Shown: positions 1 to 8,582, counted from the first letter of the stretch. The stretch: 63,921 nucleotides of DNA from Variovorax saccharolyticus (GCF_030316765.1 NZ_JASZYT010000022.1:1-63921); one strand, 5' to 3'. A program made the numbers and translations. Notes: generated by a model not told the origin, from the sequence alone.

Positions 1-81
1 TACAACGAAAAGCGGATCAAGATCTCCCTTGGCTCGCTCAGCCCCGTCGAATACCGGGGGAGCCTTGGACTTGCGGCATAA
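1..81 (+). CDS. IS3-family transposase, C-terminal end (partial)
   Basis: The reading frame that starts at base 1 gives YNEKRIKISLGSLSPVEY followed by about eight residues and a TAA stop. This is the C-terminal tail of the DDE transposase (OrfB) of IS3-family elements, the end of the rve integrase-core protein. Only 26 codons lie in the window, so the catalytic residues are off the left edge. It is the only recognisable transposon sequence found in the window. Whether the element is intact cannot be judged from here. Confidence 0.85.
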   Translation, partial: YNEKRIKISLGSLSPVEYRGSLGLAA

Positions 82-110
82 AACCAGTCCAAGTTTTTAT
101 CCGCACCCCC
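1..110 (+). mobile_element. Right end of an IS3-family insertion sequence
   Basis: The transposase stop codon is followed within about 30 bp by an AT-richer stretch (AAGTTTTTATCCGCA, around 91-105), as expected for the terminal inverted repeat of an IS3-family element. These elements end in CA, which would place the tip near 105. The left end is outside the window, so the inverted repeat and target duplication cannot be confirmed and the exact end is an estimate. Confidence 0.6.
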
Positions 111-937
111 GCCGGGTCAGGATTGCATGGAACTCAACAGCGAAAAGCTGCTTTTGCTGTGGCAAGAAGAGTTGCAATGCTTCGGCGACCATGGCTACCA
201 CTCGCCATGGCTGCGACGCCCTCGGCCGCACTGGATTTCGTTCTCGCGCTGAGCGCGTGCATGCGGGTGTCGTCTTTCGTGTTCGCGATGGACCTGGCAG
301 CTTTCACGGGCTGGACTTTGGAGACTTCACGCTCCTTCATCTGCTGGAAAGCCAGAGCGATGGTTGGCTTCCCACCCATGTGCTCGTGCGCATGCTCGGC
401 CTTTCGGTGTTCGAACTGGTTCGCAGATCGTCCTCCTCGAGAAGACCGGCGTTGCGCCACGAGTGCCTAGGCCCGCCCTCGTCACGTGGTGCTGCGCCAC
501 GCAGGATGCCAACTGCTGCGGAGCGCCATGTGACCGTCGACGCACACTTCGAGGAACCGGGCGAGAGGTCTATGCGTCTGACCTGGCTTCCCCACATGCG
601 ACCCTGCTCTGAATGGCCGCTGACATGGACACGGGCGCGTGAGCGCTTTGCAAAGGTAGATGACCCGCTCACTTTCTCGGCGAAGCAATGAAGCGCCCGC
701 GACGTTGTGCGTCTGCGGAGGGGAGCCGAAGTGATCAGAAGGCGACCACCGCTGGAACGTCGCCACGGCTCTCGGTCACCCCGTCAACCAGCCGACCATA
801 ACGGACTGGGGGGCGCGCCTCCCGAGGCGCCGAAGACTCATCCGCTCTTGCGAGAGAGGGCAAGGCTCACCAGTGGCGTTGGAGCGGATTGGTTGACAGC
901 CGAGACCGGCGGATCCGCATCCCATACACTTCTCCCC
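111..937. other. No convincing gene
   Basis: An open frame spans most of this stretch on the + strand, but its first codons overlap the IS tail in another frame and its composition is that of random GC-rich translation (many R, S, P, C). A 41-codon frame from 127 (begins MELNSEKLLLLWQEEL) looks protein-like but stops early and may be a gene stump cut by the IS. Nothing else was recognised. Confidence 0.4.
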
Positions 938-1210
938 ATGTTCGCGTTCGTTTCGGAAGACAAGTTCGCCGCTGCCGGTCCCGCGGCCGCCGCCGTACTC
1001 CGGCACCGCGCGACCGACCCGGAGATCAAGGACGGCGCCTGGAGCTTCGATCGGGGTACCGCGTCCAGCGACGGCAGGTCCAGCGCCTGGGCCAAGTTTT
1101 CGCATGTCAGCGAAGAGGGGTGGTACCGCGACATGCTCTCGATCGTGGCGAACGAGCACAAGGGCGGGTGGACCGTCACGCACACCATCGTGCGGGCCAA
1201 GAACGCGTAG
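938..1210 (+). CDS. Small hypothetical protein, 90 aa
   Basis: The ATG at 938 opens a 90-residue protein beginning MFAFVSEDKF and ending in TIVRAKNA. I do not recognise a family. The second half (GAWSFDRG, WAKFSHVSEEGWYRD, GGWTVTHTIV) has alternating hydrophobic and polar residues and aromatic positions typical of a small beta-rich fold, unlike the arginine- and proline-rich translations around it. A longer frame runs upstream to 707, but that part looks non-coding. No clear ribosome binding site precedes the ATG. It is isolated, with no neighbour in the same direction within 450 bp. Confidence 0.4.
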   Translation: MFAFVSEDKFAAAGPAAAAVLRHRATDPEIKDGAWSFDRGTASSDGRSSAWAKFSHVSEEGWYRDMLSIVANEHKGGWTVTHTIVRAKNA

Positions 1211-1695
1211 GCTCCGCGCAAGTCCGTTGTTCGTTGAACCGCCCTTTCTCGCATCAAATTGCGCTCTTGATGCCGGGATGGGACTGAATCAACGCGTTTG
1301 TCGCCTCGTTGCGTAGATTGGCTCGATTCGAACGCACTGCTCTCGCGCGGTGTCCACCGAACGGGTCGAGGAAAGCGCCTTCTTCAGCATCGGGCCCTCC
1401 ATCCCCGCCCACGCTTGCTACGTCAACTGGCCGAGGCGCTTCACCCCATAGGGCGAAGTCCGAGGCCACCGGCCCAAGGAGAAGTCGCACAGCCGGTCGT
1501 GCATCGACTGGTCGGGTTTTTCGATGGCGAGGTGTGCCAGCAATCGTGAGGCTTCTTGCGGAGCCTCAGCCCTGCCACTGCCCACGCAACTGACATGCCT
1601 GCCTGGGGTCGGGCGCGATCGGACGCGTGGTTTGTGCCGCAGCGACGGCGCCTCCGCCTACGCCCGGCATCTATGGCGGCAAGCATGGTGAGTGC
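1211..1695. other. No gene seen
   Basis: Open frames here on both strands are short, overlap each other and have random GC-rich composition. No recognisable domain, terminator or repeat was seen. Confidence 0.4.
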
Positions 1696-1869
1696 ATGAC
1701 CGATCCCCGCAATGTCGCGCACGACAAAAAAGTGCAACAGGAAAAGAAGCATCGTGGCGAGGAAATCGCTCCGCTGTCCGAGCACGCACCGCAACCAGGG
1801 CAGAAGCCAGCACTCAAGCCTGATGCGAGCAAGGATGAGACGGCCGATAAATCAAGCTCGCGAACCTGA
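1696..1869 (+). CDS. Small hydrophilic protein, 57 aa
   Basis: The ATG at 1696 gives a 57-residue protein beginning MTDPRNVAHDKKVQQEKKHR. It is almost entirely charged or polar (K, E, D, Q, P, S) with no hydrophobic core, so it is probably intrinsically disordered. Small lysine/glutamate-rich proteins of this type occur in soil and plant-associated proteobacteria near stress genes, but no function is assigned here. An in-frame extension upstream to 1627 adds alanine/proline residues and is less likely to be translated. The role is unknown. Confidence 0.45.
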   Translation: MTDPRNVAHDKKVQQEKKHRGEEIAPLSEHAPQPGQKPALKPDASKDETADKSSSRT

Positions 1870-2175
1870 CGAGCGGCCGTCGAACCGCTGCTTCCGCACA
1901 TCGAGCCCCACGACTGAGATCGTCACACGGAAAATGGAAGACGAGCTGAGATCCGCCTTGCTCTGGAGGCCCTTGGACGCCCCGTCAGTACCGGCGTAGC
2001 CGGGCCGTGCGAAAACACCGACCAAGCGCTTAAAAGCATCCGTTACCGCGGCGGCCGCAATCGGGCAAAGAACAGCGTCTGACCCTTCGCCCGACCGACC
2101 GGACTTGATTGATCGACAGCATTGCACCCCGTGAGCAGACGGCGAGCCACCTGTGTCGCCTGACCGCCAGCAGAT
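1870..2175. other. No gene seen
   Basis: This is the space between the converging 57-aa gene and the L,D-transpeptidase. Short open frames on both strands lack protein-like composition. No clear T-rich hairpin terminator was seen for either gene. Confidence 0.4.
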
Positions 2176-2829
2176 TCAATCTTCGAACTGAAGCGAAGGG
2201 GGCACCTCGGCTCGCCCGCTCAATACCGCAGCCCAGGACCGCACCTCCGGCATAACGTAGACCAAACCCGGCCCTTTGCCCAGAGTCGGCTGGATGAAAC
2301 GGTCATAGAAGGTGACAGGCACGTTGATACATCCGTAGGAGATGCGGTTGTCTTCCGTCGTCGGCGAGGCCAAGCGTTGCAATCGTCGCTCGGCCGAATT
2401 GCTCGTGCGGACGCGATGCATCGAAACCGCGGCGTCGTAGTCGATCCAGACGATGTCTTCGTTCTGAAGGTTTGTGCCGGGCTCTGTGACAAAGCGCCCG
2501 GCCGGTGTGGTGCGCTCATCCGGCCGGATATCCGCCATCTTGCGATCGCCGATGCCAGCAACGGAATCGTCACCTTTTGCCAAGCCGAGCAGCACCGGCG
2601 ACGAAGCCTGCTCATTGCCCTGACCGTCGAAGAGGTGAACGCGCGCGGCGCGCTTGTCCACCACCACGAATGCCTGGCCATGGTTGTCGCCGGTCGCCTG
2701 GACCCAGGCCAACAGGGTACCGAGAGGCTCCTGAGCCTGAGCCTGAGCCTGAGCCGCTCCGGCCGCCGAGACGGCAAGAGCGGCGAGCCAGACGTGGACG
2801 CGACGAACAGGGCTTGGAACCACGGGCAA
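2176..2829 (-). CDS. L,D-transpeptidase family protein (YkuD fold), exported
   Basis: This is a 217-residue protein with an N-terminal signal sequence (hydrophobic residues 12-28, then an Ala-Gln repeat) and one L,D-transpeptidase catalytic domain. The catalytic motif is ISYGCINV around Cys167, with His138 in SMHRVRT as the likely second catalytic residue. Enzymes of this family cross-link peptidoglycan through 3-3 bonds or attach proteins to it in the periplasm. The first codon is TTG at 2829; a GTG six bases further in is an alternative. The gene starts 2 bp after the stop of the small secreted protein upstream, so the two are very likely co-transcribed. No LysM or other wall-binding domain is present. 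Confidence 0.8.
   Translation of the reverse strand: MPVVPSPVRRVHVWLAALAVSAAGAAQAQAQAQEPLGTLLAWVQATGDNHGQAFVVVDKRAARVHLFDGQGNEQASSPVLLGLAKGDDSVAGIGDRKMADIRPDERTTPAGRFVTEPGTNLQNEDIVWIDYDAAVSMHRVRTSNSAERRLQRLASPTTEDNRISYGCINVPVTFYDRFIQPTLGKGPGLVYVMPEVRSWAAVLSGRAEVPPSLQFED
2731..2754. repeat. (CTGAGC)x4 hexanucleotide repeat in coding sequence
   Basis: Four perfect tandem copies of CTGAGC on the + strand lie inside the signal-peptide region of the L,D-transpeptidase, where they encode alternating Ala-Gln on the - strand. Copy-number changes would add or remove two residues without shifting the frame. Confidence 0.85.
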
Positions 2830-2831
2830 AC

Positions 2832-3179
2832 CTAGTTCCGATCAGCGCGCGCCATGCGCGCGGTGCCGGTGCCGCCCGTCGAATTGTCGTTCGCCATCGG
2901 CGTGCTGGGCATCGCACTAGGCATCGCACTCGGCATGGCAGCTCCAGGTACTCCGGCGCCCGACGGAGTTGAGATCGAACCGGTCCCCTGCGTGGAGGGC
3001 AACGTGCCGGTGGTGCCCATCGGCGTGCCGGTCTGGCTCTGCTGGCCTGCGGCGGTTGCAGGGTTGGGGGAGGCGGTGTTGGGCGGCGTGCCCTGCGCCG
3101 ACGCCAGCCCCGAGATCGAGATCAAGGCGAAGGCGCTCGCCGAGGTGGCGAGAATGCGCAAAATGGGTGAGCGATTCAT
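2832..3179 (-). CDS. Small secreted Ser/Pro/Gly/Thr-rich protein
   Basis: This is a 115-residue protein starting MNRSPILRIL, with a typical Sec signal peptide and a likely cleavage site after ASA at about residue 28. The mature part is low in hydrophobics and rich in T, S, P, G and N, with a short repeat PSAMPSAMPSTPM, so it is probably an unstructured periplasmic or cell-surface protein. A 17-codon upstream extension in the same frame is possible, but it would put charged residues before the signal peptide. It is the first gene of an apparent two-gene unit with the L,D-transpeptidase, which suggests a cell-wall-linked role. That is inference from position only. Confidence 0.6.
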   Translation of the reverse strand: MNRSPILRILATSASAFALISISGLASAQGTPPNTASPNPATAAGQQSQTGTPMGTTGTLPSTQGTGSISTPSGAGVPGAAMPSAMPSAMPSTPMANDNSTGGTGTARMARADRN

Positions 3180-3525
3180 GAAGTAGTCTCCGTTGCGTGT
3201 TGCACCTGACTGGCTGTCAGGCGACTCCACGGTAGGCGCTTGAGGCTGGCACCCCTGTCAGGAACGAGCGCGTGCGCAACCGGTTCTCAGCCTGCACTGC
3301 GTGATCCATCAACGATGGTCCAGGGCAGCTTGCGCAGCGAGCGCAACATGAATCGTCCGGACGAGCTCGTGGGAGTTCAATTTCCTCTTGGTCCTCTGAA
3401 CTCTCGCGCTTGTGGCTGACATCACCGTGGCCGGAATCGACATAGGCTTTACTTGAACCACGCGCCGTCGCGCGAAACCGTCCATTCCGAAGTGGCCGGC
3501 TTCACTTCACCATTCCTGGACGAAT
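3180..3525. other. Intergenic, probable divergent promoters
   Basis: The stretch separates the leftward secreted-protein/transpeptidase pair from a rightward small gene. No protein-like frame was seen. Promoters for the leftward pair should lie just right of 3180, but no clean -35/-10 pair could be identified. Confidence 0.35.
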
Positions 3526-3678
3526 ATGACCACCGAAGCCTTGATCTTGTCAGCCCTCGCTCTGCTAATCGCAGGCGTTTGGATTTTCGACGCCATGACC
3601 CACCGTCCCCCTCCTACGCGCAAGCAGCGCCTGGCGGGTCAGATCAGACGGGCGAGAACCGCCGTTCCCGCCGACTGA
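3526..3678 (+). CDS. Small single-pass membrane protein, 50 aa
   Basis: The ATG at 3526 encodes a 50-residue protein starting MTTEALILSALALLIAG. Residues 4-20 form one transmembrane helix, followed by a basic tail (RKQRLAGQIRRARTAVPAD). The pattern of an N-out or N-in helix plus a positive cytoplasmic tail is typical of bacterial small membrane proteins. No family was recognised and no strong ribosome binding site is visible. Another frame covers the same bases, but its translation is random in composition. Confidence 0.4.
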   Translation: MTTEALILSALALLIAGVWIFDAMTHRPPPTRKQRLAGQIRRARTAVPAD

Positions 3679-4099
3679 CGTCCTTGCTCCCACGCGTGCC
3701 ATTCGAATGGCAGACGCCGCAATGGCTGAACGCGACGACCGCCTTCACCATTTGCGTATCGAACTTGTCCGGGCGGGGCTCGCGGTAGAGCCTTGCCGAT
3801 GTCTCAATGCAGGCGCACCGATGCGCGCATTCCTCCACCTTTCGCATGGCACCGCAGTCGACATCGCCGGCACAGTTCGCTGATTCTTTTTGCAATGGGG
3901 GTGAGTGCGTCCAGCAACCGGCGGGAAGTCCCACTCAGGGCGAGACCGCGCGTCTGCGCGGCGTCAAAAAGGCCTGATCCGAACCCCTCCGTCGCCCGCG
4001 CAGGTTGCCGTCCTACAAATGGGCGGATGACCCTCTGCCCCAATCGGCGCGAGCACGCCTTCGTCGCGATTCACAACCGAGCGCCTTCGGCGTACCACG
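3679..4099. other. No gene seen
   Basis: Short overlapping frames only. No domain, repeat or terminator was identified upstream of the response regulator that follows. Confidence 0.35.
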
Positions 4100-4470
4100 A
4101 TGTCGCTCAAAACGATCCTTGTCGAGGACAGCGAGACAATTCGCGAGAATCTCATTCCGACCTTGGCGGAGATGGCCAACGCGCATGTGATTGCCGTCGC
4201 AGCGACCGCTTCAGAGGCGGTCGACGCACTGGATCGGCACGCGCAGGCGTGGGACCTGGCCGTCGTGGATCTCTTCCTGAAGGAAGGCACCGGGCTGACC
4301 GTGTTGCGTGCCGCGCGGGACCGGTTGGCGCACCAACACATGCTGGTGCTGACCAACTATCCCACTGCTGAAATTCGTCGAAGATGCCTGGATCTCGGCG
4401 CGGATGGCGTTTTTGACAAGTCACCGAGCTCGAAGCTTTCTTTGATCGCTGTTGTTCGTATAGCGCATAG
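4100..4470 (+). pseudogene. Single-domain response regulator, frameshifted near its C-terminus
   Basis: The frame from the ATG at 4100 encodes a receiver (REC) domain: ILVEDSETIRENL at the N-terminus with the acidic pocket, VVDLFLKEGTGL with the phosphoacceptor Asp, LTNYPT at the conserved Ser/Thr position and GVFDKS with the conserved Lys. After FDKS the frame becomes non-homologous and would run on to 4864. One base further on, from 4426, another frame reads ELEAFFDRCCSYSA and stops at 4470, which is how this family normally ends (FDKSTELEAFF). A single missing base around 4421-4426 explains both. It would be a stand-alone receiver of about 123 aa. It is either a recent mutation or a sequencing indel. 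Confidence 0.75.
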
Positions 4471-4970
4471 CGACGGACCTCGAGTCGGGATTCCGGGGTC
4501 CATTTCGCCCGCGCAGAGGCCGGCCGACGCGCATTGCGCGATCGCCTTCGCGAACCCGATTCCCGACCCGATTCGTCCTGACCTGAAGCCATCGCCACTA
4601 TCGGAGCGCGCCGTCGAGCGGAGCGCAAAGAGAGGTGCCAGGCTGTTCGGATGCGCACCGCCAGCACCGGGGTTTTTCAATCTCGCTGGCGGGCCCTTCG
4701 ACACGGCTGGAGGCGGCGGATCTCGGGTCTGGCTGGCGGCCCCACCCGACCAAGTGGTGCGGCGCCCACCTGTCGCAGCAACAGTGCCATCTCGCCGGAC
4801 ATCTTCGGGCCGCCGCGCCCCACCGATCGACTCGGCGGATCGATTCCATATGGCCCTGACGTGAAAGTATATGTTCGCTACCGAACAGACATGCGCCCGA
4901 AAACTGGGTCTACTCGAGGTATTGCAGTGGGACCGCCCGTGTTCCCGTGGCCCGAAAGTGGAGTTCGTCG
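4471..4970. other. No gene seen
   Basis: This part is covered only by the read-through of the frameshifted regulator and by antisense frames. A run of CCCGATTCC-like direct repeats (around 4555-4575) was noted but has no assigned role. Confidence 0.35.
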
Positions 4971-5690
4971 ATGGTGCCCGTCTCAGATGTCGAAAGAAAT
5001 GACCTGCTCGCGGCACTCCCAGACGCCGAGCTGAAACGTTGGCTGCCCCTGCTCGAACCGGTCGACCTGCCACTCGGCCACGCGGTGTATGAGTCGGGCG
5101 CCACGCTCAGCCATGTGTACTTTCCGACCACTGCCATCGTCTCGCTGTTGTACGTGCTTGAGAACGGTGCCTCGGCGGAAATCGCCGTGGTGGGCAGGGA
5201 AGGGATCGTTGGCATCTCCATCTTCATGGGAGGGGGGTCCACGCCCAACCGCGCCGTGGTTCAAAGCGCCGGCAAGGGGTTTCGGCTCAGCGCCAAAGCG
5301 CTGCAGGACGAGTTCAATCGGGCCGGACCGGTGTTGCACCTTCTGCTGCGGTATACGCAAGCGCTGATCACCCAAATGTCGCAGACGGCGGTCTGCAATC
5401 GCCACCACTCCCTGGACCAGCAGCTGTGTCGATGGTTGTTGCTGAGCCTGGACCGCCTGCAGGGCAACGACCTGGTGATGACCCAGGAGCTGATTTCCAA
5501 CATGCTCGGCGTCCGGCGCGAAGGGGTGACCGAGGCCGCGGTTCAACTGCAGGCTGGCGGCCTCATCCGATACTCGCGGGGACGCATCACGGTGCTGGAC
5601 CGGCCGGGACTCGAAAAGCGGTCCTGCGAGTGCTATGCCGTGGTCAAGAAAGAATACGACCGGCTCCTTCCCGCCAAGGAAGCGAAGTGA
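4971..5690 (+). CDS. Crp/Fnr family transcriptional regulator (first of two)
   Basis: This is a 239-residue protein from the ATG at 4971 (MVPVSDVERNDLL). An N-terminal cyclic-nucleotide-binding-like beta-roll (about residues 20-130; PLGHAVYESG, VYFPTTAIVSLL, EIAVVGREGIVG) is followed by the long dimerisation helix and a winged helix-turn-helix (about 165-215; LISNMLGVRREGVTEAA). There are no Fnr-type cysteines and no canonical cAMP pocket signature, as usual for this 'GREGIVG' group. The ligand is unknown. A start 8 codons upstream (4947) is possible. It lies 121 bp ahead of a paralogue in the same direction, probably in one transcript. Confidence 0.85.
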   Translation: MVPVSDVERNDLLAALPDAELKRWLPLLEPVDLPLGHAVYESGATLSHVYFPTTAIVSLLYVLENGASAEIAVVGREGIVGISIFMGGGSTPNRAVVQSAGKGFRLSAKALQDEFNRAGPVLHLLLRYTQALITQMSQTAVCNRHHSLDQQLCRWLLLSLDRLQGNDLVMTQELISNMLGVRREGVTEAAVQLQAGGLIRYSRGRITVLDRPGLEKRSCECYAVVKKEYDRLLPAKEAK

Positions 5691-5811
5691 CCGAGGCAAT
5701 GCAATGACGGGCTGCGGAGCGCATACTGGATCACCCATCGAAACGGCATTTGACCCAGCGCTCCATTCAGTTCGCCCCGTCAATCGGAGGAGAACAACAG
5801 GAGAGAGCCGC

Positions 5812-6504
5812 TTGCCCGCCTTCGAGAACCACCTCATCGAGCTGCTACCCCAGGGTGATCGCCGCAAACTCTTGGCCCGCTGCGACGCTGTGCAGCTGGT
5901 CTTATCCGACGTGCTCTGCCTTCCGGGTGAGCCCACGCCGTACGTCTACTTTCCCGTCGACGGCTTCATTTCACTGGTCACGACGATCGACGGCAGCCCC
6001 GGCCTGGAGGTCGGCATGGTGGGCAGGGAAGGCATGGTGGGCGCGCATGTGGCATTGGGCGTGGAAACCGCACCGCTGCGAGCTGTCGTGCAGGGATCTG
6101 GATCCGCCTGGCGTGTCGCCGCGGACGTGTTCAAGGAACAAATCACGGGCAGCACGGCGTTAAAGCGCGTCCTGGACCGCTACGTCTTCGTGCTGATGGC
6201 CCAACTCACCACGTCGGCGGCGTGCCTTCGCTACCACGAGATCGGGCCTCGCCTAGCGCGGTGGCTGCTCATGAGTCAAGACCGCGCGCACTCGGACCGC
6301 TTCAGAATGACGCACGAATTTCTCGCCTACATGCTGGGCGTGCGCCGCGTCGGCATCACGGCGGCGGCAGGCGTTCTGCAGCACAACGGGCTGATCGAAT
6401 ACGCTCGCGGCGATCTGAAGGTGCTCGATCGCACCGGACTCGAAGCGGCGGCCTGCGGATGCTACGCGGTCGATCGAAAAAGTTATGCCGATCTGCTCGG
6501 GTAA
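5812..6504 (+). CDS. Crp/Fnr family transcriptional regulator (second of two)
   Basis: This is a 230-residue paralogue of the upstream gene with the same layout: a beta-roll domain (YVYFPVDGFISLV, LEVGMVGREGMVGAH), a dimer helix, and a winged helix-turn-helix (FLAYMLGVRRVGITAAA). The start chosen is TTG at 5812 because the family usually begins just before ENHLIELLP and an AGGAG lies about 7 bases upstream (5798-5805). An ATG at 5704 in the same frame would add 36 non-conserved residues. Tandem pairs of this kind may form heterodimers or have divided target specificity. That is inference. Confidence 0.85.
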   Translation: MPAFENHLIELLPQGDRRKLLARCDAVQLVLSDVLCLPGEPTPYVYFPVDGFISLVTTIDGSPGLEVGMVGREGMVGAHVALGVETAPLRAVVQGSGSAWRVAADVFKEQITGSTALKRVLDRYVFVLMAQLTTSAACLRYHEIGPRLARWLLMSQDRAHSDRFRMTHEFLAYMLGVRRVGITAAAGVLQHNGLIEYARGDLKVLDRTGLEAAACGCYAVDRKSYADLLG

Positions 6505-6626
6505 GTCGTCGTGCGCCCGAACGGCGGTCCTCCTGTCGACTTTTCCGAGGTATGTGCGCTGCCGCACAGCACCGCACGCGCCGTGGCGATAAGGTGAGCC
6601 CTTCACTACTTGAAGGGAGGTCGGCG

Positions 6627-6941
6627 ATGAACGAGAAAAACGGGCTGGCGCACTCTGATGGCGGGGAAATGCCCGCGCCGTCGGAGCAGCCGGCCACGAT
6701 GAGCTTGCCTGGATGGACGACGCGCGTGGAAGCCGCGGCCGTCTGGAGCGACGGCTCGTGCTACCACGCCGATGTCTCGCGCAACGGCAGTCTCCTGTGC
6801 CGCGTCTCCGTGGCAGGATCGTTCTCAACGCGCGAGGCAGCTGCGTCGGCCCTCGAACGCAAGTTGTGGTGCTGGATCGCCGAGTTCGAGGCGCGCGACC
6901 ACATGGGCAGCAACGCCGCCATGCTCCGGGCCACAGCGTGA
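6627..6941 (+). CDS. Small alpha/beta orphan protein, 104 aa
   Basis: The ATG at 6627 has a good ribosome binding site (AAGGGAGG, 6613-6620). The N-terminal 25 residues are flexible. A beta-rich part (VEAAAVWSDGSCYHADV, LLCRVSVAGSF) then leads into a C-terminal helix (STREAAASALERKLWCWI). The order of strands and final helix, with F-S-T-x-x-x-A at the helix start, resembles the other small orphans at 39898, 53419, 56335 and 60939. The stop overlaps the GTG start of the next gene (GTGA), so the two are translationally coupled and may act together. No known family was recognised. Confidence 0.6.
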   Translation: MNEKNGLAHSDGGEMPAPSEQPATMSLPGWTTRVEAAAVWSDGSCYHADVSRNGSLLCRVSVAGSFSTREAAASALERKLWCWIAEFEARDHMGSNAAMLRATA

Positions 6942-7387
6942 TCTTCGTCGTCGACGATCATCCGTTGATGCGCGACGCCATGACCATGGTGCTGGGCAGG
7001 CTTCGGCCTGGGGAAGAAATCCTAGAATTTGCGTGCCTGGGCGAACTCGCAACTGGCTTGCTCGCCCGCGGGTGTCCCGATGCCATCTTTCTGGATCTGA
7101 ATCTCCCCGATGCATCTGGATATTCGGGCGTCCGCCAGGTCCGACGACAGTGTCCCAGTGTGCCTTTGGCCGTCTATTCGGCGACCCCCGCCGCCGAAGC
7201 GCAACACGAGTGCATCGAAGCCGGTGCCAACCTGTACATCGAAAAAACCGTGAATTCGCAAGGGCTCGCGGCTGCATTGGCGCATCTGCTCAAGGCAACC
7301 CAAAGGCCGGCGCTGGCCGAGCGCACCACTGACAGGCAGCATGCGCATTGGCGGCTCGCCCAACCCTGGGCTAGCTCCGCCGCCTGA
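6938..7387 (+). CDS. Single-domain response regulator (receiver only)
   Basis: This is a 149-residue protein from a GTG at 6938 that overlaps the preceding stop by 4 bases. The receiver domain is complete: VIFVVDDHPLMRDAM, the phosphoacceptor Asp in IFLDLNLPD, Ser/Thr in VYSATP and Lys in YIEKTV. The N-terminus is of the NarL/FixJ type (DDHPLMR), yet no LuxR-type helix-turn-helix follows; the last 30 residues are a short polar tail. It may relay phosphate or be a truncated NarL-type regulator. Coupling with the 104-aa protein is the only direct clue to partners. Confidence 0.75.
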   Translation: MIFVVDDHPLMRDAMTMVLGRLRPGEEILEFACLGELATGLLARGCPDAIFLDLNLPDASGYSGVRQVRRQCPSVPLAVYSATPAAEAQHECIEAGANLYIEKTVNSQGLAAALAHLLKATQRPALAERTTDRQHAHWRLAQPWASSAA

Positions 7388-7760
7388 AGCCAGGCCTCAT
7401 GCCCCAGCGGACGCCGGTCGAGCGCCTGCGCTCGGCCGCATCGTTCATCCAACGGGTGACCGCTGTCGTCGGCGTCCCTGTGGAGCGCGAGACCGCCTTT
7501 ACTTCGCAGCGAAGAGGGGCTGGATGGCCCCGCATCTTCAAGCGCTCGCAGAATGCAAGCTATACCCGCCGCCAGACTCGCCACAGCCGTCGAGCGTGCG
7601 ACCGCAGCGCACCCCGCGCGTCAGCAATCCGTCGAGGAGGGCGTTGCGCGCCGCGATGCTGCCTTGGTGCGCGTGAGCTGCCCCTTCGTGGGGTCGCCGG
7701 CGGGCTTCCCCTCACCGCGGCGACCTGGTGCTGCACGCAACCCATCGGGCGCAGCGGCCC
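7388..7760. other. No gene seen
   Basis: Frames on both strands are arginine- and proline-rich with no recognisable domain. It separates the rightward receiver gene from leftward small genes. No T-tract hairpin was found. Confidence 0.35.
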
Positions 7761-8006
7761 TCACCACCGATCATTCTTCACGCGCGCCTCTTCCGGCCGC
7801 TCGCGGTCCTGGTACGGGGAACTGCCGTCATGGCCCGATTCACCCACGCCGGCATCGCCGGGGCGTTTGCCCCGGCGCGGCGGGGCGCGGCTCGGAGCGG
7901 TCTCCGCGACACCACCGCTTTCGGCATCGGTTTTCGAGAACTGCTTCATCGCGTTCTCGGCCGGCGTCGGGCGCCGCGCGGCAGCGGCGGGGTCTGGGGT
8001 TTTCAT
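7761..8006 (-). CDS. Small hydrophilic protein, 81 aa
   Basis: This is an 81-residue frame starting MKTPDPAAAARRPTPAEN. It is rich in P, A, R, E and G, lacks a hydrophobic core and is probably disordered. Its ATG overlaps the stop of a 36-codon frame upstream (ATGA), which suggests that both are translated together. No family was recognised. Composition alone cannot exclude a chance open frame in GC-rich DNA. Confidence 0.35.
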   Translation of the reverse strand: MKTPDPAAAARRPTPAENAMKQFSKTDAESGGVAETAPSRAPPRRGKRPGDAGVGESGHDGSSPYQDRERPEEARVKNDRW

Positions 8007-8113
8007 CGGCTCGACCTCTTCCTCGTGACCGGCCCATGCCGGTCGGCTGCCAGATCAAACACCGTCGCGCCGGACGCAGTCCTGGTTGAGGCGGCCGGTT
8101 TTTCGTCGTTCAT
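8003..8113 (-). CDS. Possible 36-aa protein
   Basis: The ATG at 8113 begins MNDEKPAASTRTASG and ends in VTRKRSSR. The frame extends upstream to 8236, but that part looks non-coding. The only support is the ATGA overlap with the 81-aa frame downstream and a protein-like core (GATVFDLAADRHGPV). The function is unknown. Confidence 0.3.
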   Translation of the reverse strand: MNDEKPAASTRTASGATVFDLAADRHGPVTRKRSSR

Positions 8114-8582
8114 GTTGGCCCCGCCGCCGCGGGTGGCCGACCGCGTTCCGTCTCCGGTTCCTGTTAGCGAGGGTTCGCGCATTGAAAGCCCTTTCGACCA
8201 TGACATCACCCTCCGCCCGCCTTGAGTGTCGCCCACGGGCGCGGGCTCGAGGCGCGGCGCCTTGTCAGACCGGAGGATGCGAGGGTTCTCGTTTCACCTT
8301 TCTCACCCTGAGGTTTTCGGCGTGGGCACGTGCTGCAGAGTCCTGAACGTCAAAACCACATAGGGCGGATGTGCGCGTCCCCGCTCGACGGATCCAGCGC
8401 CCTGTCGCGCGTCGCGACGGGCGCGACAGCGAACCGGGGGCCGTGGAGAATGCCGGGTGGTCCTCAGTGGTGCACTGCCGGGACCAGGACGGCGCGATGC
8501 CGACGCCCTGGCTCCACGAAGGTTCACCGTGACTGTCCGGACACGAGGCGGTGGAGGTACGTCGCGAGGCGGCCAGTGCCAA
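8114..8582. other. No gene seen
   Basis: Open frames here are antisense or shadow translations. The stretch lies upstream of the 36/81-aa frames and downstream of the leftward 158-aa gene. No hairpin terminator was recognised. Confidence 0.35.

Noticed and set aside
29..691. 220-codon open frame on the + strand
   Set aside because: It begins inside the IS transposase tail in another frame and is rich in R, S, P and C with no domain. Long chance frames are common at this GC content.
4471..4864. C-terminal extension of the receiver to 254 aa
   Set aside because: Similarity ends at the frameshift; the extension has random composition.
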